Assembly (NCBI GenBank): GCA_002695025.1
Contig: NZNV01000001.1
Coordinates: 1-64,000, forward strand
Length of the DNA stretch: 64,000 nt
Origin: Owenweeksia sp.
GTDB lineage: Bacteria; Bacteroidota; Bacteroidia; Flavobacteriales; Schleiferiaceae
Direction of reading: 5' to 3'
Shown here piece by piece: positions 16,386-24,039 of this stretch (position 1 is its first letter; each line of letters opens with the position of its first letter). Made by a program: the position numbers and the translations under genes. The notes beneath the pieces were generated by a model. It ran no database searches and had not been told where the DNA came from. It saw only the letters and a list, made by a program, of their open reading frames with translations.

Positions 16386-17246
16386 TCAGGCCATCTTTCT
16401 GGCGGATAACAAATAATTATGGCCTTTGGAGAGCACGTGTACGTGCAGGTTTTCAATGGATATGGGATCCCCGTCTTCAATCTCCGCGATATTGGTGTAC
16501 TCAATGTGGTTTCCTTCTACTATAACCACGAGCCCGGAGCCGATGGCTTCCATGTGATCGCCTTCGGTAATCAAAAGGCCGGTATCCTCTCCCAGCCCAA
16601 TGCCCAAAATGGAAGGGTTGGCCGCAACGGTTTGAAACAATCGCCCGAACCTGCCGCGTTTGATAAAATGAGAATCAAAAGTAACCTCATGGATAAAATT
16701 CAAGCCCCGGGTGGTTTTTATAGTTCCCTTCAGGAGTGCTTCTGAACTGCTCCCGCCCAGGATCATTAAGGAGGACATGGCCATAGCCCCCGCGCTGGTG
16801 CCGGCCAGCACAAAGTGTTCTTTTTGGTACCGCTTGTGCATGATCTCCAATATTTCAGAGTTTGTAAAAATGGAGGTTAAGCGCGACTGATCGCCCCCGG
16901 TCATCAAAACACCTTCGGCCCGTTGGATACGTTGTATATATTCCGGATTATTTACATCTTCTTTTTCGCGAATGTGAATAACATCTATATTGGTATTACC
17001 AAGCCTGTGGAAAGCATCAATGTAATGCTGTCCGGTTTCTTCCGGGATCATGGAAGCGGTGGTGAGGATCTCAATGCGGTTGGTTTTGCCCGGTAATTCC
17101 TGAATCATCCTTTTCAGGATACCAATCTCCAGAAATGCGGCTGAAAGATTCTCAGCATTCTCATTTTCAGGTGGAGTACCCGCATCAACAGCCCCTCCAA
17201 TGGCAATTAAAACTCCTTTTGGTTTTGTATTATTTATAGCTTGCAT
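16386..17246 (-). CDS. cphB: Cyanophycinase
   Basis: The 286-residue protein of the S51 serine peptidase fold has the nucleophile elbow AGTSAGA (Ser151), the GGDQSRL loop (117-123) that lines the substrate channel, and a conserved H in EVTFDSHFIKRGR. Length and motifs match CphB, which cuts cyanophycin into beta-Asp-Arg dipeptides exolytically. There is no signal peptide, so it is the intracellular type used to mobilise the store rather than the secreted scavenging type. It is divergent from cphA (154-base intergenic region up to the cphA ATG) and convergent with iaaA, placing synthesis and two-step degradation side by side. Confidence 0.92.
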   Translation of the reverse strand: MQAINNTKPKGVLIAIGGAVDAGTPPENENAENLSAAFLEIGILKRMIQELPGKTNRIEILTTASMIPEETGQHYIDAFHRLGNTNIDVIHIREKEDVNNPEYIQRIQRAEGVLMTGGDQSRLTSIFTNSEILEIMHKRYQKEHFVLAGTSAGAMAMSSLMILGGSSSEALLKGTIKTTRGLNFIHEVTFDSHFIKRGRFGRLFQTVAANPSILGIGLGEDTGLLITEGDHMEAIGSGLVVIVEGNHIEYTNIAEIEDGDPISIENLHVHVLSKGHNYLLSARKMA

Positions 17247-17400
17247 TCACTTTATCAGGTTACTTGCGTAAGTAGTTTTTGAAAAGCTAAAGTTAGTGTT
17301 TGACCTTCCTTTTTCTCACCTATTAATTTTTTCTTTCGAACATTATCTATACCCGGGTGCTATAAGTCTATAGGCCTTGATAAAACGAAAAAAAATCAGC

Positions 17401-20049
17401 ATGAAGGTATTAGATATTAAAGTCCTTCGGGGGCCTAATTATTGGTCCAATAAGAGACATAAGCTCATTGTTATGCAATTGGACCTGGAGGAAATGGAAG
17501 AAATTCCCTCCAATAAGATCGAAGGATTTTATGAACGGCTCATCCAATTGATGCCTACCTTATACGAACATCATTGCTCGGAAGGCCATGAAGGTGGTTT
17601 TTTTGAAAGGGTAAAGGATGGTACCTGGATGGGGCATATTGCCGAACACATTGCCATTGAGATCCAGGCTCTGGCGGGTATGGACTGTGTATTTGGCCGG
17701 ACGCGTGGAACGGGTGATACGGGTGTATACAATGTGGTATTTGACTATACCCAGGAAAACGCAGGTATTTACGCTGCCAAGTCATCCATACGGATTGTAG
17801 AAGCACTGATTAAGGGCGAGGATTATGCTTTGGAGGAGGATATACAGGCTCTTAAAGAGATCCGTGAGGATGATAAGCTGGGCCCCAGTACATCATCTAT
17901 TGTAGAAGAGGCCATTAAAAGAGGCATTCCGTACATGCGGCTGAATGAAGATTCACTGGTTCAACTCGGCTACGGTATGTACCAGAAGAGGATCATGGCC
18001 ACCATGACCAGCCAGACGAGTGGCATTGGCGTTGAACTGGCGGGAGATAAGGAAGAAACCAAATATCTTTTAGCCCGGGCCGGTATCCCGGTGCCCAAAG
18101 GCAGCGTTTGCCGCAGCGAGGATGAACTACTAAACGCATTGGATAGCATCGGTTACCCGGTGGTGGTAAAACCAATTGATGGAAACCACGGAAGGGGTGC
18201 CACTACCAATATTAAAACCAAAAGAGAAGCTGTCATTGCCTTTAACCTGGCCAAAAACCACGGCTATAGAGTCATCGTGGAGAGGATGATCCAGGGTTTT
18301 GATTTCAGGCTCCTGGTAATAGATTACCAACTGGTGGCAGCCGCCAAGCGGACACCTGCACACGTTACCGGGAATGGAAAATCCACCATCGGGCAATTGA
18401 TCAAAAAAGTGAATGCAGACCCCAGGAGAGGATTTGGGCATGAAAACATGCTGACGGAAATCAGCGTTGACAAAATGACCCGCCATATCCTTGAAACCAG
18501 GAAATTGACGCTCCGTTCAGTTCTTCCCAAAGGGAAGACCCTGTACCTGAAAACCACTGCCAACCTCAGTACCGGGGGTACGGCCACGGATGTTACGGAC
18601 CTGGTACACCCGTACAACCGCTTTATGGCGGAGCGTATTGCACGCATCATAGGGCTGGATATTTGTGGGATAGATATAATGGCCCAGGATCTGGAACACC
18701 CGGTTTCAGAAATTGACGGGGCGGTTCTGGAGGTGAATGCCGCTCCCGGCTTTCGCATGCATCTTGACCCTACGGAAGGCCTGGCCCGGAACGTGGCTGA
18801 ACCCGTAATGAATATGTTGTACCCGGAGGGCGAACAATTCAAAATCCCCATTATAGCTATTACCGGCACCAATGGAAAAACCACTACCACACGATTAACG
18901 GCCCATATTTTTAAAAATGCAGGGTTTAAAGTTGGTTATACCACTTCCGATGGTATTTACATTCAAAACAAGCTATTGGAACAGGGAGATTGTACGGGGC
19001 CTAAAAGTGCCCGCTTTGTATTAAGTGATCCCTCGGTGAACTTTGCGGTGCTGGAAACCGCCCGTGGGGGCATATTAAGGGAAGGTTTGGGATTCAGCCA
19101 ATGTGATATTGGTATTGTTACCAATATCACTTCCGATCACCTGGGTTTGAAAGGAATTCATTCCATCGAACAACTGGCCAGGGTAAAATCGGTAGTAGTG
19201 GAAAATGTAATGCCTGAGGGCTATGCTATTTTGAATGCGGACGATGACCTGATCTACGGTATGATCCAGGATATTAGCTCTAAAATAGCTTTGTTCAGCA
19301 TGGATGAGCATAATGAAAGAGTGGTTGAACATTGCCAAAACGGGGGTATTGCCGCGATCTATGAGAATGGCTATATCTCCATCAACAAGGCAGGGTGGAA
19401 GATCAGGATAGAAAAGGTGGTGAATATCCCCCTGACATTTTCCGGCAGGGCCATCTTTAACATTCAGAATGTGCTGCCAGCTGTTTTGGCCGCCTTCCTG
19501 CGATCGGTACACCTGGAAGATATCCGGGAGGCTCTGAGCACATTTATTCCTTCACCGGGACAGACCCCGGGTAGAATGAATCTCTTCGAGTTCAAGGATT
19601 TTTCCATTTTACTGGACTATGCCCACAATCCTTCGGGCCTGGAAGCGATCGGGAAGTTCCTTGAAAAAACCCAGGGATCGCCCAAAATAGGGATCATTTC
19701 CGGTACCGGGGACCGCAGGGATGAAGATATTATTGAACTCGGAAAGATCAGTGCACACATCTTTGATGAGATCATTATCAGAAGGGATGCCGAATTAAGG
19801 GGGCGGAGTGAACAGGATATTATCAACCTGCTTAGCCAGGGAATCCGGGTGGTGTCCAAAAAGAAAAAGATAGAGATTGTAGAAACGGAGTCGAAGGCTA
19901 TAGATAAAGTAGTTTCGGAAGCAAAAAAAGGAGCTTTTATTACGTTGCTGTGTGATTCTATTTCTGAGTCTATCCAACAGGTGAGAGCCTTGAAGGAAAA
20001 GGAAGAAAAATTTTCAATATCCAGGAACGATATTCCCAATATAGATTGA
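17401..20049 (+). CDS. cphA: Cyanophycin synthetase
   Basis: The 882-residue protein is a three-domain CphA. The N-terminal domain starts MKVLDIKVLRGPNYW, the ATP-grasp domain (about 200-480) adds Asp to the chain, and the Mur-ligase-like domain carries P-loop GTNGKTTTT (about residue 488) plus the C-terminal DYAHNPSGLEA segment that adds Arg to the Asp side chain. Length matches the family (about 870-900). The ATG at 17401 is preferred to the upstream TTG at 17377 because the family starts there. The polymer of Asp and Arg is a cytosolic nitrogen and carbon store. The gene is divergent from cphB, so the shared intergenic region is where coordinated control would act; no clear operator was seen. 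Confidence 0.93.
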   Translation: MKVLDIKVLRGPNYWSNKRHKLIVMQLDLEEMEEIPSNKIEGFYERLIQLMPTLYEHHCSEGHEGGFFERVKDGTWMGHIAEHIAIEIQALAGMDCVFGRTRGTGDTGVYNVVFDYTQENAGIYAAKSSIRIVEALIKGEDYALEEDIQALKEIREDDKLGPSTSSIVEEAIKRGIPYMRLNEDSLVQLGYGMYQKRIMATMTSQTSGIGVELAGDKEETKYLLARAGIPVPKGSVCRSEDELLNALDSIGYPVVVKPIDGNHGRGATTNIKTKREAVIAFNLAKNHGYRVIVERMIQGFDFRLLVIDYQLVAAAKRTPAHVTGNGKSTIGQLIKKVNADPRRGFGHENMLTEISVDKMTRHILETRKLTLRSVLPKGKTLYLKTTANLSTGGTATDVTDLVHPYNRFMAERIARIIGLDICGIDIMAQDLEHPVSEIDGAVLEVNAAPGFRMHLDPTEGLARNVAEPVMNMLYPEGEQFKIPIIAITGTNGKTTTTRLTAHIFKNAGFKVGYTTSDGIYIQNKLLEQGDCTGPKSARFVLSDPSVNFAVLETARGGILREGLGFSQCDIGIVTNITSDHLGLKGIHSIEQLARVKSVVVENVMPEGYAILNADDDLIYGMIQDISSKIALFSMDEHNERVVEHCQNGGIAAIYENGYISINKAGWKIRIEKVVNIPLTFSGRAIFNIQNVLPAVLAAFLRSVHLEDIREALSTFIPSPGQTPGRMNLFEFKDFSILLDYAHNPSGLEAIGKFLEKTQGSPKIGIISGTGDRRDEDIIELGKISAHIFDEIIIRRDAELRGRSEQDIINLLSQGIRVVSKKKKIEIVETESKAIDKVVSEAKKGAFITLLCDSISESIQQVRALKEKEEKFSISRNDIPNID

Positions 20050-20080
20050 CCCCTGCAGGCAGGTTTTGCCGGGCGGTTGT

Positions 20081-20536
20081 TTATTTGGAGAGCTTTTTCA
20101 TATTAAACTCTTCCTTCCGCTCCTTCCCCTTTTCCATGCCGGATACATTAGCGCTCAAGGTGCCGTCTTCCTTTAACTGGTATTCAATACGTTGTGGAAA
20201 ATCATGTTCGGGGTTTTCAAATACCATGTGGCCGGCTTCCATAAGCGTGTGGTAAAAGAGCACGGGCTTTCCTTTATGCACGGTGGCTATATAGCACCAG
20301 TAGTTCCCGATCTTTTGCAGGCGTAGTTCTTCAAACACTACGGTATCCGTTTGCTGCATGAAATAGCCTTTACCGGCAAAGGTGTTTTCATCCAGCTGCT
20401 GCCAACTTTCAAAAGCGGGGTTGGAGCCGGAAGTGAGCTGCCAGGTGCCGCTGAGCCATGCCGGGGTGGAGGATTGGGCATAAAGCGGATGGTAGGTAAA
20501 GGCCAAAAGGGCCAGCAGGAACAGGAGTTTTTTCAT
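20081..20536 (-). CDS. DUF6265-type secreted protein
   Basis: The 151-residue protein has a clear signal peptide (MKKLLFLLALLAFTYHPLYAQ) followed by a lipocalin-like small beta domain: WLSGTWQL near the start, then FENPEHDFPQRIEYQL near the end. These motifs match DUF6265 as I know it, a family of unknown function. No lipobox or T9SS domain is seen, so it should be periplasmic. It is monocistronic and converges on cphA with 31 bases between stops. Confidence 0.7.
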   Translation of the reverse strand: MKKLLFLLALLAFTYHPLYAQSSTPAWLSGTWQLTSGSNPAFESWQQLDENTFAGKGYFMQQTDTVVFEELRLQKIGNYWCYIATVHKGKPVLFYHTLMEAGHMVFENPEHDFPQRIEYQLKEDGTLSANVSGMEKGKERKEEFNMKKLSK

Positions 20537-20586
20537 AGGTATACTATAGGTAAGGGAAAGGTAGGTAAATAGGGGATAGGTTGCAT

Positions 20587-20612
20587 AAAAAAGCCGCCCC
20601 GGAGGGCGGCTT
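20587..20612 (-). terminator. intrinsic terminator of the PKD-repeat gene
   Basis: GCCGCCC (20593-20599) and GGGCGGC (20604-20610) close a 4-base loop, and the minus strand continues into six T residues (20592-20587). It lies 24 bases after the stop codon of the gene at 20637. Confidence 0.85.
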
Positions 20613-20636
20613 ATTCACATTTTATACAGAAGAAGA

Positions 20637-23033
20637 TTACTTCACTACCACTTTTTCAAGTCGGGTGGTTTCACCGGAGCGTACCATTATAAAATAGGTT
20701 CCGGGAACTACTTCTGAGGCATTGGTATCCCACTGCAGCTTGGAGGTTCCTTCGCTTGTATACTCACTGATAAGAACCTTCACCAGCTTCATGGAAGCAT
20801 CGTGTACGGATACTTCCAGGTTACCAGGCTTGCTGGTGGTGAGGTCGATATTCAGTACATCGGAAGTGGGGTTAGGGTATACTTCGTAATCCACAGGTCC
20901 ATTCAGGGTGGTACCGGAGGAAGATGATCCTACACGTCCGGCTGCACCAACTGGAGTGACCACATCCGGATTATCACAGGGATGAGGCTGGCAATTGGTG
21001 ATGACCACCGTTTTGCAAATGGTTTCGCGGCATTCTTCACCATCAGCCGTGTTGGTTACAATGGTAAAGCAAACGGTATACACGCCATTATAGGAGTAGA
21101 AGTGGGGCACATTAGGAGCTCCGGAAGAAGAATTACCATCACCGAAATCCCAGAAGAAATCCACTATATCACAGCCTGTATCAGGGTTGTACCAACCGTT
21201 GAAGTTGATGAAGCATCCGTCCTGGTCAAAGTTGAAGTCCGGTTGAACATCACAGCACATACAGCCTTCGGATACGTCAATCTGATTACAGAAGGTTTCC
21301 GTACAGCATACACCCTGGTCATCAATAAAGGTTACGGTTAAACAAACCTGGTAACCCCCTGGGTTTTTGTAGTAGTGAATGGGGTTGGACAGGCTGGAGG
21401 ATTGACCATCACCGAAATCCCATTGCATGGAAATAATCTCGCAGTTGCTATTGATATTCTCGAAGAACTCAAAGCGACAACGGTCTTCAGACCAATCAAA
21501 GTTTATATCAATGTCACATTCACAACCGTCACAGTCGGTTATGGTCACATTCATACAGATAGTTTCGTTGCATTCCTTACCGTTGGCATCGACAAAGGTA
21601 ATGGTGAGGCAAACGGTATATACACCGTTGGAAGTATAGGTATGGGAGGTGTTTTGTCCGTTACCGGAGGTACCGTCACCAAAATCCCAGGTCCATTTAA
21701 CCACCTGGCATTTACCGTTGGCTACGCCAAAGAAGTTAGCATGACACTTGTCAATGCTGTAGTCAAACCCAAAATCCAGGTCGCACTCACAATCCTTGAT
21801 ACAGTCTATTGGAATATCCACACAAATCTTATCGGTACAGGTAGTGCCATCTGCATGGGTACCGGTAACGGTAAGGCATACGGTATAGTTTCCGTTGGAG
21901 GCATACATATGCAGAGGGTTTTGTGAGGTAGAAGTGGTACCATCACCAAAATCCCAGAACCAGGAGGTAATATTGGTACACTCGTTCCCAAATGATTTGT
22001 CAGTAAAACTCACTGTACATTCAATGGGGTCAAATCCGTAGGTGAAATCAGCCGTAACATCACATACACAAGGCGTACAATTGGGTGTTACGGTGTAACA
22101 AACTTCATCGGTGCAGCACTCACCATTTACGGTAAGTCCTACGGTAGTAAGGCATACGGTATAGGTTCCGGATGCGGTATAGGTATGGGAGGGATTAGGA
22201 TCTGTGCTGGTGGTACCATCACCAAAATCCCACTGGTATCCTACTACCTGGGTACAGCAGTTGCCGGAAGCGGCTTCACTGAACTTTACTTCACAGGAAT
22301 CTTCAATGCTATAGGTGAATCCAGCGGTAATATCACATACGCACTCATCGGGATTGGCAAGTGGGGTGACGGTGATATTGTCGATCTGCATTTCGGCCTG
22401 CGCGGGATTACCCTGGGGTGCCGGGGTACCGGTTTGGGTTATACCACTCCAGAAAGGATAGATCCACAACTGAGAATAGTTGTTGGAAGGTGTATATACA
22501 AAGCTTACCGTGGTCCAGCTGTTGTAGCTGTAATTGGCGGTAAGGTCTGACCACATGGGATCACTGGCAAAGGAGGGAAAGGTGGTAGAGCCGGCTCCGG
22601 TGGTCACACTATTGGAGGCTCTTACCTGTACCGTGGCTCCATCGGCTTTTCCGTTGGTTTTAAGGTCAAAGCATACCAGGTAGGATTGGCCGGCCTGGAA
22701 GTTGTAGCAGTTGTATATACCTTCACCTTTTTGAGTTCCTGATGTGCTCTTATAGGACCACATCCAAACCGAACGGGGTGGAAGAGAGGAGGTAGAGGGG
22801 TGACCATGGGATACCCTCCAGCCCGGCATGTTGTTGTTGATGTTGCCGGGTTCACTGTTGCCAATGGCAGTTGAAGGTTGCTCAAAATTACCGTTTACCA
22901 GTACGGATGGCGGGTTAGGACAGGTTTGAGCGTTGAGAGAAGAGTTGAGGGCTGGGATCATACACACAGCCATGAGAAGAACAAGGATGCGGTTGTACCA
23001 ACAGCCTCCTTCTCCAAGAGTAGAACATTTCAT
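20637..23033 (-). CDS. Secreted multi-PKD protein with T9SS signal
   Basis: The 798-residue protein has an N-terminal hydrophobic signal (about residues 15-36), a beta-jelly-roll-like carbohydrate-binding module (about 40-230, with N-G-N-F-E-Q-P near its start), five PKD domains each bearing WDFGDG, and a type A T9SS sorting domain (YEVYPNPTSD to the end). The PKD domains are unusually cysteine-rich: paired cysteines occur at the start of each unit (CECD, CECDID, CMCCD and similar), suggesting disulfide-stiffened stalks. No catalytic domain is present, so it is likely a surface adhesin or matrix protein. The LytTR/propeller two-component genes lie directly upstream on the same strand. Confidence 0.8.
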   Translation of the reverse strand: MKCSTLGEGGCWYNRILVLLMAVCMIPALNSSLNAQTCPNPPSVLVNGNFEQPSTAIGNSEPGNINNNMPGWRVSHGHPSTSSLPPRSVWMWSYKSTSGTQKGEGIYNCYNFQAGQSYLVCFDLKTNGKADGATVQVRASNSVTTGAGSTTFPSFASDPMWSDLTANYSYNSWTTVSFVYTPSNNYSQLWIYPFWSGITQTGTPAPQGNPAQAEMQIDNITVTPLANPDECVCDITAGFTYSIEDSCEVKFSEAASGNCCTQVVGYQWDFGDGTTSTDPNPSHTYTASGTYTVCLTTVGLTVNGECCTDEVCYTVTPNCTPCVCDVTADFTYGFDPIECTVSFTDKSFGNECTNITSWFWDFGDGTTSTSQNPLHMYASNGNYTVCLTVTGTHADGTTCTDKICVDIPIDCIKDCECDLDFGFDYSIDKCHANFFGVANGKCQVVKWTWDFGDGTSGNGQNTSHTYTSNGVYTVCLTITFVDANGKECNETICMNVTITDCDGCECDIDINFDWSEDRCRFEFFENINSNCEIISMQWDFGDGQSSSLSNPIHYYKNPGGYQVCLTVTFIDDQGVCCTETFCNQIDVSEGCMCCDVQPDFNFDQDGCFINFNGWYNPDTGCDIVDFFWDFGDGNSSSGAPNVPHFYSYNGVYTVCFTIVTNTADGEECRETICKTVVITNCQPHPCDNPDVVTPVGAAGRVGSSSSGTTLNGPVDYEVYPNPTSDVLNIDLTTSKPGNLEVSVHDASMKLVKVLISEYTSEGTSKLQWDTNASEVVPGTYFIMVRSGETTRLEKVVVK

Positions 23034-23202
23034 AACATTTGAAATTTTAGTTGTTAAAAATGAGAGTAGAGCAGACCATAACCGGTAAGGGCATCATTTA
23101 TACCTTACTGGAATATGGCCAGGATCCGCGTTTCAGCGGTAGGAGTGCCTGTAAAAAATCAATTGAGATAGTGTTTCATGACCAGCCTTGTTGAGTAGGT
23201 TT

Positions 23203-23220
23203 AATTCCACCGGTGGAATT
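23203..23220. promoter_or_regulatory. 18-bp perfect palindrome upstream of the PKD gene
   Basis: AATTCCACC (23203-23211) is followed directly by its complement GGTGGAATT (23212-23220), with no loop. It lies between the response-regulator stop and the PKD gene start. A protein-binding site is more likely than a terminator; the rest of this 274-base gap shows nothing else. Confidence 0.45.
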
Positions 23221-23307
23221 CGTTTCACTCAATATTAAGGAGTTGGGCGGTTTTATGAAAGCACTATTGAGCAGGTGTAGCGGAAATCAAGATAAGTGTA
23301 AAAATGC

Positions 23308-24039
23308 TTATCCCTGCAATGCAAAAGCCCGGAACAGCTCCGGTTTTTTACGGACTGAAACAGGAATGCTGCACTGGTTGCTCAATACTACTGATCCACC
23401 GCCCTTGCCTTTATGATAGGTTTTTACATGGTTGAGGTTGATCAGGTATTTATGGTGGACGCGGAGAAAACCGAAAGAATTGAGATCTTCCTCAAACTGG
23501 CCGAGCGTGCGGCAAACCACTTCTTTTTTGTCCTCCCAATGCAATACGGTGTAATTGCTGTCTGCCTCGGCATACAGGATATCATCCACTCCCACAAAAC
23601 TAAGTCCGCTGAGGCTGGGCAGGGCTATTTTCCGTACTCCGCTGGTGGAATGTTCCGCCTCTTCATTCATGGCCAAACCGCAAAGCAGGCGTTCTACCAC
23701 CTCCCGGAATTCATTACGGTTAAGGGGTTTGAGGATGTAATCTTCTGCTGAGGCCCGGATGGCGCGGATGGCGTACCCATCATGGGCGGTAATGAATACG
23801 GTAGTGGGCTTAAAGGGTAATTTTTCCAGGAGCTCAAAACCGTTGCCTCCCGGCATTTCCACGTCCAGGAAGAGCAGGTGAGGTTTGTGGCGGCTTATTT
23901 CCAGCAGGGCCTCGCGGAAGTTACCGGTATCACACACAACATCCAGCTCCGGGAAGTATTCCTTCAACATGAGCTGTACCATGCCCCGGGCATCTTTTTC
24001 ATCATCTACAATAGCTACTTTAAACCTTGATCTTTTCAT
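23308..24039 (-). CDS. LytTR response regulator
   Basis: The 243-residue protein has an N-terminal receiver (VAIVDDEKDA at 8-17, phospho-acceptor Asp in LFLDVEMPG near 58, conserved Thr in FITAH and Lys in ILKP) and a C-terminal LytTR DNA-binding domain (about 135-240) with ILYAEADSNYTVLH and FLRVHHKYLINLNHVK. It is the output half of a LytS/LytR-like two-component pair. Its start overlaps the kinase gene by 20 bases. The PKD-repeat gene that follows could be a target, since LytTR regulators often control surface proteins, but this is inference. Confidence 0.9.
   Translation of the reverse strand: MKRSRFKVAIVDDEKDARGMVQLMLKEYFPELDVVCDTGNFREALLEISRHKPHLLFLDVEMPGGNGFELLEKLPFKPTTVFITAHDGYAIRAIRASAEDYILKPLNRNEFREVVERLLCGLAMNEEAEHSTSGVRKIALPSLSGLSFVGVDDILYAEADSNYTVLHWEDKKEVVCRTLGQFEEDLNSFGFLRVHHKYLINLNHVKTYHKGKGGGSVVLSNQCSIPVSVRKKPELFRAFALQG

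Noticed and set aside
16379-17400. Riboswitch or leader in the cphB/cphA region
   Set aside because: No conserved aptamer or hairpin arrangement was visible in the 154-base divergent region.
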